Shown: one piece after another, positions 44,393-56,255 of the stretch
Layout: each line of letters begins with the position of its first letter
Numbering within the stretch: position 1 is the stretch's first letter
DNA from: Shinisaurus crocodilurus
Taxonomy: Eukaryota > Chordata > Lepidosauria > Squamata > Shinisauridae
Reading direction: 5' to 3'
NCBI GenBank assembly: GCA_021292165.1
Contig: CM037876.1
Location: 103,688,324 to 103,752,323, forward strand
Length of the DNA: 64,000 bases
Position numbers and translations under genes: made by a program
Notes under the pieces: generated by a model
Databases searched by the model: none
Seen by the model: only the letters and a program-made list of their open reading frames with translations
What the model was told of the DNA's origin: nothing

Positions 44393-46276
44393 GTTTAGGG
44401 TATCTTCATGAATCCTCATTGGGGGGGGGGAGATTCCTTTGGGTTAAGACATTTGTGGGGGTGTATGGCTTATTGTTGGCTGAACTACTGATTTAAATTT
44501 TCTGCTGTAAAGTGAATAGAAATGTTAGGTCAGACTTTTATACTGCAACACCCATTTCAGCATTGTCAAACATCTGGTTGCAGCAACTTGCGGTAACACG
44601 ATCTTAATGTTAGCAAAGGTGGGAAGAGGGTACGGTATTGTGCCTAGTTGGACTACTTGCCAATTTTTCAGTAGCCAATTTAACAGTGAGCCACCTAGTG
44701 CCTGCTGGGATTCTTGCAAAGAATGCTGGACCTAGTCTTATTGGAAAGGCCTTATTCTTAAGCAAGAATGTACCTGTGGTCACATAACACAGATTAGTTA
44801 TGCCTGTTTGCTTCATGAATTCAAAATGCATCTGTGGACCAGAACGATTCAAGTATTTATTTATTTTTTAAATGGTAGACCATGCAAGATTGAAGTCAGC
44901 TCCCTGCATTAGCACAGGGACATCCTTGGAAAATATACTTCTTCCCAATCCTGATCATTTGCACTTCTTGTGTTAGCCTGCAAGAGCAGCAGCTCGAATA
45001 TTCCTCACCAACAGCATAAAACTGATGTTTGGGACATCAAGCTGATGGAGTAGTCAGAATCCTTCCATGTAATTTGCTGAGGCAGCAGGTCTTATAATTG
45101 GGCTGTGAAGCTCGCATGTTAAAATTAAAAGCAGTGCACATAATTCTTCTTAGCATAGAAAGGAGGAACTTGTTTCTTGGCATATTTTTGTTTAGCAAAA
45201 GTACTGCAGTTTTGTGCAGCAGCTTGGATTGGTGCCAGAGTGTATTTTTAAAAGCCATGTTTTTTCCATTATCCAGGAATGGTTTTCCCATTTCAGCTTT
45301 CTCATCCATCTCGAATCCCCCCTCCCTCCTTTTTATAAAAAAGAAAGAAAGAAGATTGTTGAGGTTTCCCTGCTAAGGCCTCCTTCTATTCCTGATAAGG
45401 TTGAATTCCCTGATGGTAGTTCTAATTGTAAGCATATGTTGTTACTGTGGGCTACCATTTGAATTGCAGTCCTTAGTATTAATTGGGGGGGGGGGTAGTA
45501 GTAGTTTAATTTTTAGAATGTATTTTAGTTCATCAAGAGTAGACAGATCTTACAAATAATGAAATTCTGCTATTGATGTCAGAGAGAGAGGAATTGTTTA
45601 GACAGTGAAGTAAACATTCTGAAGAGTGACCATCAGGAAGTTGCTGGGCAGCAAATACTGCAGATTTAGCATCAGCCATAACATTCTCCATTGTAAAATT
45701 TCAAACCGCAATCCAGATAAATCAAGGTGGGTCAATCAAAGTTTTTAGTGCTATGGTTTGGTTCCTGAACTTAGATATATTACTGAAAAGCTGAGGCATT
45801 GATAAATACCCCAATGTATTTTGGTGGTGGTGGTGGTGGGGGGATATTGAGAAGGCAGAGCATAAGGGGTGTAAATTTTTTAAGGGAAAAAATAGAGCTG
45901 CAATCCAATTAAAGATGTTTTAATCAGTTAATCATATGAATTTTATTTGACTGATTAATGTATCAATTAAATTTGCGTATGAGCAAACACAATATTTTTG
46001 AAGCAAGATGCATTTGTTGTTTTTCAGTCATGCATGCAAGTGTCGTAGGAGGCATCATCTTGGAGGCATCACCTCCTATGTGAGAGAAAAGGGGGGTGTC
46101 TTTTTAAGATGGTGTTTGCCATCTGCAGCTTCTATAATTGTATTAAATATAATATAATAGCTTTCTTTTTAAAAAAAATCTATCAGGTACCTTTTTAGAC
46201 TATTAATTTTCAATTGGATTAATGAATGAATTAATTGATTAATGTATGATACTCTGTGAAATGGCTTTACTTAGAT
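44393..46276. other. No feature recognised
   Basis: AT-rich with G-runs at 44420-44430 and 45484-45495 and (GGT)n near 45823-45840. Frames below 100 aa lack motifs. Confidence 0.45.
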
Positions 46277-46409
46277 CAGGGGTGTGGAACCAACCTGTGT
46301 CCCTCCAAACGTAATTGGACTCCAGCTCCCGTAACCCCTGGCTGGCTGGGGCTGTTGGGAGTTGGTGTCTAACAACATCTGGAGGGCCACAGGTCAGGTC
46401 CAACCCCTG
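46277..46409. mobile_element. hAT MITE, CAGGGGTGTGGAACC type
   Basis: The ends are CAGGGGTGTGGAACCAACC and the inverse of ggtcaggtccaacccctg. The flanks acttagat and acttcagt share 5 of 8. Confidence 0.65.
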
Positions 46410-46722
46410 ACTTCAGTGGTGCCATTTAAATAAATAAATAAATAAATAAATAACTACGATGGGCCTGATCCACTCTGAGCAGTCTTAGGACAAGTGCAGC
46501 TCTCTGAACATGGCATGGGGAAGGCTGGTGTTAGGAGAATGCTGTGTGTGAAGCAGCATGTGCCAGAGGGTGAGGGAAGGAAGCAGTCAGGACTGGAGCA
46601 CTGTGCCATGTTTGTTCCCCCATTGAAACCAATGGGTCCTGAAAAGGTGAAAGCTGCCTGGATGGTGCCCTTCTTTGTACAATGTTGAACATGGCTTTAA
46701 CCAATTTAACGAATAATCAGTG

Positions 46723-47139
46723 CAGCCCTGGATTAACCATTGAGCGATATAAGCATGTGCTTAGGGCACCAAGGCAGAGCACCACAAATTTCTGCATTTG
46801 CATTTCCCCCTTATAACAGTTTTATTTTTTTAAAAAATGCATAAAACAGTGATGAACATTTGTATTTCTTTCTGTTGCCCTAGTTATAAGTAAATAATTG
46901 CCTTATACTGCTTGCTGCTATTTAGTGTTAAATAAATATAATAAAAAACAGTTTATATTTAATATAGTTGCATGTTCTGGCGTGGGGGATGGCCTTGAAG
47001 GCAACCGAGTTTTTAATGTCTTATTTCACCTTCAGCACTTATTGAGTCTTAATGTCTTGCCAGCTAAGCAACGGAAGGGCCGAGGGGACACCATTATTGG
47101 GCCGTGCTTAGGGCATCAGCTGGCCTTAATCCGGCCCTG
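46723..47139. mobile_element. 417-bp hAT element with exact 8-bp duplication
   Basis: The ends are CAGCCCTGGATTAACC and, inverted, CAGGGCCGGATTAAGG. Both flanks are aatcagtg (46715-46722 and 47140-47147). The inside has gcttagggcaccaaggcag near the left and gtgcttagggcatcag near the right, a second inner inverted/direct motif. Non-coding. Confidence 0.92.
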
Positions 47140-47141
47140 AA

Positions 47142-47870
47142 TCAGTGGCACTGCCAAGTTTGAGGGGAACCTGGTCAAGATGCCTTTTGGGGAGCCCCAC
47201 ACTTCTGGGCAATCTACACTTTCACTCCCCACTCTCTCTCTCTCCCCACCACCCTGGCTCTCTTTTTCTCTCTGCTCCCTCCCACCCTGTGTGTGGCTCT
47301 CTCTTATTTCTCCCTTCCCCACTGGTGCTCTTTCTCTCCCACCTGACCACTCTTTCTTTTGCTCTTTCTTTCCCCACACCGGCAGTGCTTTCTCCCCCCC
47401 CCCCGCCGCCACCCCACCTTACCAAGCAGCAGCACCTTTCTCCCTCCGTCTCTCTCTCTCTCTCTCTCTCTCTTCATTAACTTTTAAAACACACTGGGTG
47501 TTGTGCTGCAGAGGATGCTGCAGTCACATCCGGGATGTTGATTTCCCCAGCGTGCCCCTGGGCCCATGTGACCATCTGGAGGAATTTAGATGCCAGGTAT
47601 GACGGCAACTTCCTGTGCAGCATGTCTGGCCTGTTTTAAAAGTTAAAAGGAAGCGCGAGAAGAAGGTGCCACTGGCGGGGGGGGAGAGCAGGTGGAGCAT
47701 GGGGAGGGGGGTGAAGAGTGAGTGCAGCACTGGGAAGGGAGCACCGTTGCGGCAGGAAGAACCATGAGTTCTGGGGAATAGAGAGTGGGGGGGGGGATAC
47801 TGCATTTGGGCTCCATAAGGGCTGTGTGTGGCTCCAGACATCTGCCCGCTGGTCCGGTCAATGTAAATAA
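47142..47870. repeat. Foldback with pyrimidine and purine arms
   Basis: Positions 47217-47475 are almost pure C/T with (CT)n at 47449-47475. Positions 47645-47800 are G/A-rich. They are joined by an exact inverted repeat: aacttttaaaaca at 47481-47493 and tgttttaaaagtt at 47632-47644. A cagtggcactgccaag start next to the hAT element at 46723 is compatible with a further DNA transposon, but its right end was not found. Confidence 0.45.
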
Positions 47871-49194
47871 TAATACATTTGCATATGATTCAGCCCTAGT
47901 TTCCACAGCAGTGGTAAATCTAAGCCTGGGCTATATATCAGTTCAGTTCGGACTGCAGGTGGGAGCTTACGTGATGGAATTTTTCTCCATACAAAAACAA
48001 AAATAAAACACCCAGATTCCTGCTAGGGATGAGTGAGAATTTCATTTCAGTTTGCTTTTGATAAGAATTTACCAAAATCCACAAAATTCTTCAGGTTCTG
48101 GAGGAAAGAATTAGAGATTTAGAAAATATGAATGGGGAGAAAGGAAAACTGACAGATTTCTCCATCTCCTGATTCCCTCCATATAGAGAACAAGCATTTC
48201 AAGAGAAAGCTAGGCTATAACCTTTATCTCTGACATCTAGTTTTCTATATGGAGGAATATTCTTTTCTTTCTTTCTTTTGTCCTCCTCCTCCTCCTCCTC
48301 CGGAGCATTCAGTCACCAGCAATCTGAAGTGGAAATGGTACAGGACAGACATGGCATTACTATCTGAGAATTAGGCTTTAGAGAATCTGCTAGATTGTTT
48401 GTTTGCTTCTCTAAAGGAGCTCAGTCATTACAGTGCTCAGTGAATAGCCAGAAGTGGCAGATAGCATGCTGCAGTACAATGGCAGATGTGGTAAGGACTT
48501 TGAAAATGTTCCCAGATTCAATGTGGCAATTGTCATCAAACCAGATATTTATTTATTACATTTCTACACCACCCAATAGCAGAAGATAGGCAGTTCTTCT
48601 CTGACTGCACTGCACATTGATATCTGACCATTTGGAAATGGGGAACGTGTTGTAAACCTGATCACTCTGCTATTTAGTATTAGGCAATTTTAGGGCTGTG
48701 TTTTTTGGTATGATTCTGGGGAAGCATAGAACAGCCACAGAATGAATAGTATTCAAGTAATGTGTAACCCGAAGAAATTACCACAGGGAATCTTGTACTT
48801 TTAAGGACAGTTTGTCAAACCATTGGTAAACAAGTAAGATGGCAATACTGTTGCCATGATATATATTTTCCACTGGATGGAAACAAGATATCACCCATAC
48901 AGGTATCAGGGACCTAATTAAACATAAAACTTGTACAGTAGTGTGCAAGACAGAAAAAGCTAACACTTCCTCTTTTATTGATCAGAGCAATTATTCAGTG
49001 TCTCTCTGTCTAAATTCTTTACTCTTGTCATTTATAGTGAATTAATGAACTTTAACAAGATGGGTTATCTAAGGGCCATTTCACACATTTCATGGCAGGA
49101 AACGTGGATCGCCACCATGTACACACAGCAGGGAAATGCAGGCAGTCTTGGTTCCCTTGCAAACAAATGTTTGCCACAGTCACACTTTATATTG
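47871..49194. other. No gene recognised; one LINE-tail scrap
   Basis: 48546-48583 (tttatttattacatttctacaccacccaatag) is an inverted L2-type tail. (TCC)n at 48279-48301. The rest is unassigned. Confidence 0.4.
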
Positions 49195-49605
49195 TAATTT
49201 ATTTAAAAATGTATACCTGTCCTTCCTTTATGAAAGTTCACTGCAGTTCATAACAAAAACCATAAGCTATAGTAATATCAGACATTGCAAAACCAGCAGA
49301 GCAGCAGACCAAGAAATAAAAATAGTTTTTAAAAAGCAATAAAATACATTAAAACCCTCAGAGAACAGTATAGGCCAGGTGGCAAATTAAGGTCCTTAAA
49401 GGCCAAAGGCCTTTCCAAATAGAAAGGTTTGGTAGAAGGCAAAATGGACCTCCCTGGGAAAGGAGTTATCAGCAACAGAAAAGGTCCTCTCCCTCATTCC
49501 CACCAAATGTGAGCTTCTGTAGATGTTCTTGATGTGCAAGCAGGTTCCTATGGGAGAAGGTAACCATTCAGTTACCCTAGCGCCAAACCAAACAGTGCAC
49601 AGGTG
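49195..49605 (-). mobile_element. L2-type LINE 3' end, inverted
   Basis: The minus strand runs from about 49605 to 49195. The plus strand shows the inverse of the L2 carboxy end and UTR: cctccctgggaaaggagttatc, aaaaggtcctctccctcattcccacc and atgggagaaggtaacc, then the tail as atttatttaaaaatgtatacctg. No frame is open. Confidence 0.5.
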
Positions 49606-49841
49606 TCAGTGACCCACCTTTGGCCCATGGCTTCCCTCCCCCCCCCCACCATGCAGAAGTTAGGTTTTGAAAAAAGCTTCTATTGATGCTAATGGAAGCA
49701 TTTTAGAAAGCCCAATGGCCACATGGGAGGGGAGCAAACTTGGGGGAGTTGGAGCTGGGGGGGGGGGAAGAGTAACTTTCCCTACATGCTGCAACCCACC
49801 TAATTGCTCCCATGAGGTAATTGAAAAAATGCTCCTATTGG

Positions 49842-49845
<4 letters not shown>

Positions 49846-49876
<31 letters not shown>
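49846..49876. repeat. (GA)n microsatellite
   Basis: About 31 bp of GA followed by (GGGT)n. Serine-leucine runs in overlapping frames are due to it. Confidence 0.95.
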
Positions 49877-49884
<8 letters not shown>

Positions 49885-50275
49885 TGGGTAGGTGGGGACT
49901 CTGCCCCACCCACTCTTTATTCTGGCCCCACCCATTGCTGGTATGTGGCCCCTGATACTTTTTGCCTGAGGGGATGAGGCCCTCAGCGGGTTGGGTTCCC
50001 CATGCATGGTATAGTGCTTTAAAGTTTAAAAGCAGCATTTTAAGTTGGGCCTGGAAACAAATAAGGAGCCAGCACAGGATTGTTGTTGTTGTTGTTGTTT
50101 TAAAAAAACACAAACACAAATGTGTGAAGTGGTCCTAAATACAGGAGCAAACATATTGTTATGCATGTACACCCTACTTCGGTATGGTGAGAATTTCCAG
50201 GCTTTCCAGCTCTCATCTAGGGGTCAGTATCCTTAGAAGACGGTTACTGTGGAGACTTAAGATGTTTCTATGATA

Positions 50276-50524
50276 CAGTCATGCCTTGGATTGAGAGCAT
50301 AATTCGTTCCGGGAATGTGCTTGTAATCCAAAACACTCTTATATCAAAATGAAATTCCCCCAAAAAAATTGTAGAGAGATTTTTAATTTAAGCCGTACTA
50401 CAGTACTTGTATTGCAAGACGTCGCTTGTATATCAAGTCAATTTTTTAAAAATAATTATTTAAAAATTTGCTTGTCTTGCAAAACACTCTCAAACCAAGT
50501 TACTTGCAATCCAAGGTATTACTG
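50276..50524. mobile_element. Tigger-like (Tc1/mariner) non-autonomous element
   Basis: The ends are CAGTCATGCCTTGGATTG and the inverse of caatccaaggtattactg, with TA on both sides. Inner blocks cataattcgttccgg and aatccaaaacactctta are of the Tigger style. Confidence 0.8.
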
Positions 50525-50729
50525 TACAAGGTTTCTTTCCACACACACACACACACACATACACGCAGGCTAAGTGTAAGACAGGAGTTCCCAGCATTAA
50601 CACCCCAACAGAATCCTGTTCCCCAACAAATTTTCCACATACTATCAACCCAGTTCTGATACAGATGGCTTAAAATGATGGGTAGGCTGGCCCACTCTCC
50701 TTGACCCAGTAGGACAAAAAGATGAGTCG

Positions 50730-50918
50730 GGCCTGTGGCTCACGCTGGCTCAGCTTGTCTTCTGAGCATGGAAAGCTAAGCAGGGTCAAGCCTGGTTATT
50801 ACTTGGATGGGAGACCCCTCCTCTAGTTTCCTGCATTGAGCAGGGGGTTGGACTCGATAGCCTTGTAGGCTCTTTCCAACTCTATGATCTGTGAAATCTA
50901 TGAAAACTATGAAATCTT
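50730..50918 (+). mobile_element. 5S-derived SINE with CR1-like tail
   Basis: The same unit as at 23762 and 27160, with a small insertion in the head (ttgtcttctgagcatgg) and an extended tail of repeated ctatgaaa units. Confidence 0.9.
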
Positions 50919-51697
50919 TCAATTGAGGCAACTCTGAGGACATGTCTGGACAAGATCTGGCCAAACCACATTCCATAGGGAGAACAGGGAAAGGCTTCCC
51001 ACTAAAATCCTGAATCCTTTTACATTCAGAGCCAGGGTGCTAAAAGGTCATCTAGACTAACCTCAAACCCATCACAGTATAAATAATTGCCCAGCTGTAG
51101 GCAGTGCTGTTCGTCTGCGGAAACAGTTTGGCTTGTGTCTTGTTTTTACCATTTTTCTAGCAAGCTTATAATGGGGTAACTGAACAGTGTCACTCAACAG
51201 ACTGTGTGGGAAATGCCTCAGAGGAATTCAGACAGCAGTGTCTGTCTATGTACGTGTGGGGGACTCTAGCTACTACTATAAAAACTCAACTGCAAGGAAA
51301 ATAGTACCAAAGCCACCTTCGGATTTTTTTTTTAATTGGAAGGTGGGCTAGAAAAGTCTTAAGGAAATATGAAGCAAGGGGGGGAAATTACGAGGTAGAT
51401 TCAGTGCTAAAAAAACCCAGTGACATTTGGACAGCCTTTGAAAACACAGGGTGTTAACTGTTGGTATTGTACTGGAAATTTTTATCTCCTAACGTTTTAG
51501 GTTTAAAAAAATCTTCATCCCAACCCAGCCAGGGGCACTATTCATGCAGATGCAGGCTCCCCTGTGCACATCTCCAACCAGCTGTGGATGTGTTGTGTGG
51601 GCAAATGGAATCTCTCTGTGTGGCTGCCGCTCTGATCCAGCTGGAGTTGCATGTGAGGGACCCTTTAAAAAGGGGAGGGGCTATAAATCCACTGACC
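50919..51697. other. No feature recognised
   Basis: Unassigned sequence left of the duplicated segment. The frame at 51461-51754 (97 aa) has no known motif and runs into the duplicate. Confidence 0.4.
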
Positions 51698-51983
51698 AAG
51701 TCCAAACCTGAATGTCTTTCAGATGAAATGCAAGAATTTATTATTGTTGTTTGAGTAAGCCGTCGGTGGCAAGAGAAGCAGCTCCTTCGAGTAGCTAATT
51801 TTTAAAGAACAGTATTTTTTATTGTCTGCTGATTATTTTTCTGTGTCTCCGCTGCACACACTCATGCCTTGAGGGATGGGTCAGGTTAAAAAAAAAATAT
51901 CCCTGTTTATTTGGAAACAGTTCCAAATAAATGAAGAGGCGAGCTAATTAGCAGACAGCAGTAAAGAAGCAAAACAGGCTCCA
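51698..51983. repeat. Duplicated 286-bp segment, copy 1
   Basis: Identical to 52227-52512 except for one base (gccgtcggtgg here, gccatcggtgg in copy 2). It is not one of the mobile families named here. It contains tagctaattttt and a palindrome gctaattagc near 51943-51952, a core homeodomain-type TAATTA. Confidence 0.95.
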
Positions 51984-52226
51984 AGAGAAGGAGTGGGATG
52001 GGTTTTCCACGCTATGCATTATTTTATACACCTCTATCATGTGTTCCCCCCCCCCTTCCCTTTTTTCTAAGCTAAAGAGTAGCAAACATTGTAACATTTC
52101 CTCATAGGAGAGTCACTCCAGGCCCCTTGTTCCCTTTGCCTGGCCTTTCCTGCACCTTCTCTGTAGAGAAACTTACTTCGTGGGTGCTCCTCAGCTTCAG
52201 ACCTCTGTTCATCTGGATGTCAGACA

Positions 52227-52512
52227 AAGTCCAAACCTGAATGTCTTTCAGATGAAATGCAAGAATTTATTATTGTTGTTTGAGTAAGCCATCGGTGGCA
52301 AGAGAAGCAGCTCCTTCGAGTAGCTAATTTTTAAAGAACAGTATTTTTTATTGTCTGCTGATTATTTTTCTGTGTCTCCGCTGCACACACTCATGCCTTG
52401 AGGGATGGGTCAGGTTAAAAAAAAAATATCCCTGTTTATTTGGAAACAGTTCCAAATAAATGAAGAGGCGAGCTAATTAGCAGACAGCAGTAAAGAAGCA
52501 AAACAGGCTCCA
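52227..52512. repeat. Duplicated 286-bp segment, copy 2
   Basis: Copy of 51698-51983 at a constant offset of 529 bp without any indel, even through the A10 run. The 243 bp between the copies (51984-52226) are not duplicated within the window. Confidence 0.95.
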
Positions 52513-52862
52513 TCGCATTTTACCTCCAGCACCAATATCTTTTAAAGATGATTGCTGAAATAGAAGTTGCAGCTCTTGAGCTAACCTGGCATTGCCTCTG
52601 GCACTGGGTAGCTGATTATTTGCTAGCTAGCAGCACACGCTTGAATCACTCCTGAAACGAACTGCAGTTCTTCAGGATGCATAGCAGTAAGTATCGGTAG
52701 AATGCAGGCTATATCCTGCTTACACAGGGGGGTTGTATGTTCTGTAGACATACAGAAGCATTATTAGCAAGCATCCTAAGTCAGTGAGGTCTAGCCTTGT
52801 GTGTGTCCCCCCCCCCTGCATTTTTGTCTGATTTTTAAAACGGAATGTTGTAAGCTATAGAG
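52513..52862. other. No feature recognised
   Basis: Unassigned; ends next to the MITE pair. Confidence 0.4.
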
Positions 52863-52998
52863 CAGTGTTCTCCAACCTTGGGTCCCCAGATGTTTTTGGC
52901 CTACAACTCCCAGCATGCCCCAGCCGGATATGCTGGCTGGGGCATGCTGGGAGTTGTAGGCCAAAAACACCTGGGGACTCAAGGTTGGAGACTCATTG
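52863..52998. mobile_element. hAT MITE, CAGTGTTCTCCAACC family
   Basis: Left end CAGTGTTCTCCAACCTTGGG; the right end is decayed (ttggagactcattg). The flanks ctatagag and ctatagaa match at 7 of 8. Its right flank is also the left flank of the next element. Confidence 0.85.
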
Positions 52999-53006
52999 CT
53001 ATAGAA

Positions 53007-53132
53007 CAGCCTTCCCTCCTCCAGATGTTTTGGACTACAACTCCCATAAGCCCTAGCCAGCATGGGTAGTCATCAGGAATTATGGGAGTTGTAGACCAAA
53101 ACATCTGGAGGGCACCTCATTGGGAAAGGCTG
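53007..53132. mobile_element. hAT MITE, second element at the same site
   Basis: The ends are CAGCCTTCCCTCCTCCAG and the inverse of cattgggaaaggctg, with inner arms ctccagatgttttggactacaactcccat. The flanks ctatagaa and ctacacaa share 6 of 8. It begins 8 bp after the previous MITE. Confidence 0.75.
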
Positions 53133-53484
53133 CTACACAAGACTTGCATGCATTTTATGCTGTCAGTGCTTCCTAACCACCCAAAAGTAGGCCACAAACT
53201 TATTCGGAACTATGAAAAGCCTAACAAATACTTATGGGGTCAGGGGTTGGCTGCCTTACTCAGGGCAGAATTAGGGTCTGTACCAACGTATGTCATTAGA
53301 AAGGTCAAGCCATTGTGGAATCGCACTCCCCATTTTGATCTGATGTACCATCTTCCTTGGGAATTGAGCTCAAAAGAAACTGGTTCTGTTCATTTTCAGG
53401 AAAAGCTACCTGTTCACGGTGCTGATGGGTGGGCCCTTTGGGCAATTCAAAGCCACCTATTCCACCTTGACCGCAAACATGTTG
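53133..53484. other. Unassigned single-copy sequence with chance frame
   Basis: A 159-aa frame (53082-53561) covers this stretch but starts inside the MITE and ends inside a LINE tail. No family motif is seen, so I do not call it a gene. Confidence 0.4.
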
Positions 53485-53640
53485 ATTTATTTATTTATTG
53501 CATTTTTTTAAACCATCCAATAACCAATACACTCTGGGCAGGGTACAAATTAAAAACATAAAATACAAAATATTAATGAAACAATGACAATAAACAAATC
53601 AGAGAAAAACAGGATAAAAGGAGCAGTAGCACATAATAAA
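53485..53640 (-). mobile_element. LINE (L2-type) 3' tail, inverted
   Basis: tttatttatttattgcatttttttaaaccatccaataaccaatacactctgggcagggtacaaatt is the inverse of the tail seen at 34975-35033, followed by the aaaacataaaatacaaaat tract usual beside it. Confidence 0.6.
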
Positions 53641-53669
53641 CCCTAAAGTAAAACCAGCAGGCACTAAGA

Positions 53670-53758
53670 CAGTGTTCTCCAATCTTGGGTCCCCTGGGGC
53701 ATGCTGGGACTGAGTTGTAGGCCAAAAGCATATGGGGACCCAAGGTTGAAGAACACTG
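53670..53758. mobile_element. Short hAT MITE, CAGTGTTCTCCAA family
   Basis: 89 bp with ends CAGTGTTCTCCAATCTTGGG and its inverse. The flanks cactaaga and cactaagg match at 7 of 8. Confidence 0.85.
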
Positions 53759-53910
53759 CACTAAGGCACCTGCCTGTGGGCACCTGCAAAGCTTTTTTAA
53801 AAAATCCTGTTTTTTAATATACATACATGGATTTGTATATATCCATAGCAACGAATACTTATGAAATGCCTATGTATTGAAAATACAACTTTCTAGCAAT
53901 TATACACAGC
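53759..53910 (+). mobile_element. Fragment of the hAT family seen at 38760
   Basis: gcacctgcaaagc, then acatggatttgtata and aacttctagcaattatacac-type strings correspond in order to 38818-38945. No ends are preserved. Confidence 0.45.
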
Positions 53911-55110
53911 CTCGCTATTTCTCTCCAGCCAATCCCTTTCCTTGCTATTTCTCTCCCTTCCCTGTTGCTAGCCTTCTTTTTTCTCTCTTGACCAACTTAT
54001 TCTGCTATATGGACAGGACTGCACATCACGTGTGGTTGGGCCTCTCCCCTAAAAATTCCATCTTGCCCTGCAGGTCCTCACTTATTTCCTGGACAGGGGC
54101 AATGGCAAGGGGAAAATAAACAGGGCAAATATTTTTTTTTCTGCAGAAAAGAAACAGTCACTCATTGTAGCGATAGTAAAAACCACGGAGGGAAGCAGTC
54201 CTGGGAGCACCAGATGGCAGCAGCCATTTTGAGTTCTGTTGTTGTAGTTGAACAACAAAAAGTTATTTTCATTTTACACTTTGGCCATGTTAGCTGGGGA
54301 AGATGGAACTTGTTGTTCAACACACCTGGAGGGCACCAGTCTGCCTAAGGCTGCTGTACACATATTATGTGTTCACCACATAAGAGCAGGTGAGCTCTGC
54401 CCATCCATTACTCTGAAGGCTTCCCCAACACAAGAGGAGAAAGCTGGAAGGAAATGGTGTCAAAGAAGCAGGTAAGTCACTTGCCTTATCTCTTATCTCA
54501 ACAGTGAATGCTCCCCTCCTTCCTACTTCCAACTGTTAAGAAAATTAGTTGCCAAGAAGAGAGATGAGCAGCCATAAACAAGTGGCAAACAAAGCTGCAT
54601 ATTTCCCTGCATACTGCACTGTGATGTGTTCACACTTTCTCTGAGCTTTTCTACACGAGGCTGTTAATCTACTGCATCTACTTTCAGTTTCGTTGCAGAA
54701 TTGAGATCTGAGCACTAGGAGTGTTTCCTTTCCTGCTTTTCCACTTCATAACCTCTAGGTGACACTGTGGTATAGTGGAATAGCACAAATACGCAAGAGG
54801 AAACCGCACTTTCTTTTGCCATCAGAAATAACACCCCATTTTCCTCACGGAAAGTGCTGTTTAAAAAAAGAAGTGAAACTGGAGGGTAACGATGTCATCT
54901 AAAGAACTGGTAAACAACTGTGAATAGGGAATGATGAGCGCACAACAAATGCCTCCTGCAGAGCTGTTTTGCCCTTCCCTGCCAGAAAAGTAAAAACAAA
55001 TGCATTCATCTTTAAGAACCTTGTAACTAACAACTGGTGCCTGAGTTTTGCTTTCTTCCTCCTCCCTCCCAATCCCTTTCCCTTTTGTGTCATGTCTTTT
55101 AGATTGGAAG
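53911..55110. other. No gene or repeat recognised
   Basis: Unassigned; frames below 100 aa. Confidence 0.4.
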
Positions 55111-55220
55111 CCTGAGGGCAGGGAGTGTCTAATATTAATTTTGTAAGCCACTCTGGGAGCCTGTTTTGGCTGAAGAGTGGGGTAAAAATGCTGTAAATAA
55201 ATAAATAAATAAATAATAAA
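55111..55220 (+). mobile_element. LINE-type 3' end
   Basis: gcctgagggcagggagtgtct, then gtaagccactctgggagcc and gaagagtggggtaaaaatgctgtaaataaataaa form a LINE tail ending in (aaat)n. Confidence 0.55.
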
Positions 55221-56047
55221 AGCTCTCTGTTAGTTGCTGGAGGAGCCTTCAGAATTCCTGCTTGCTCATAGTGGATGTAGCTCAGTTCTTAGCTTCTAGT
55301 TTTACAAAGGTCTGTGCTTATATTTAATGCACTAGGTAATTTTACTGAACTGAATAATAGATGCTCTGTCTACCGCATGCAGCTCCCTGATCACTTACGA
55401 TCTGTCCAGGATCCCCTGCTGAGGATTCCACATCCACAAGGCTTCTAATCTTCAGGTGCCCAAAGCATAGTCTTCAGTAAAGTGAAATATTTTGGCTTTA
55501 CTTGGCTTCTGCCCCAGAGGAGTGTGGAGAACTGAAGCCCCATGCACACCAGGCAGGAGATGACAGAGTGCTCTGCTCCAGGCCTAAGGCTGCCCCATGA
55601 AGGATCTCTTCTCCACAGCAAGGAGAGCTAGGCGGGAGAAGTAGTTAGGGCCTGGAGAGAGAGATCAGGCATCAGTTGGAACTGGATCTTTGTTGGAGCA
55701 ACTTGCTCACTCCCAGCTATCGTCAATGACCCTGCAGGCGTTATGTCTTTTTCAGAACCTCAGACTTGTGTCAACATCCACTCTTGCCTCCACTGCTTTT
55801 GCCTTCCTGGGCCATGTTTGCTGTACTGGACTTCACACCTCTTCCTTGATCACCTTCTCTTCAGACTTCTCTTCAGACTGGACCTCCTTCATTCCTGGTC
55901 AGGTGTGTGGGCTCAGCCTGGCTCCAAGCAGGAAACCAGACTGACAAAACTGCACTGGGACCTGATCTAAGCCTGTGGAGGCTTCTTTTTTATTGGACAT
56001 TGGTGTCTCACCCCGATTTCCCCTTTCCCATTCTTCATTGGTTGAAG

Positions 56048-56049
<2 letters not shown>
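55221..56049. other. No feature recognised
   Basis: A frame at 55690-55944 has no known motif. No donor or acceptor pair that I would trust. Confidence 0.4.
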
Positions 56050-56108
<59 letters not shown>

Positions 56109-56220
56109 TGAAAGCCAAGAACCAAGGTCCCTGTAGTGTTAAACCCCATCATACAGAATCACACCTGTCCACTCTGAGTCTGAGGCTTCCTTCTGTTTCT
56201 GAGAATCGAAAGTTGACACT

Positions 56221-56253
<33 letters not shown>
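56050..56253. repeat. (CT)n and (CA)n microsatellites
   Basis: (CT)28 at 56050-56105 and (CA)16 at 56222-56253, separated by 116 bp. The 153-aa frame over them is an artefact. Confidence 0.95.

Positions 56254-56255
<2 letters not shown>

Noticed and set aside
53082..53561. 159-aa open frame on the plus strand
   Set aside because: It starts in a MITE arm and ends in an inverted LINE tail. The middle has no recognisable motif, so length alone does not support a gene.
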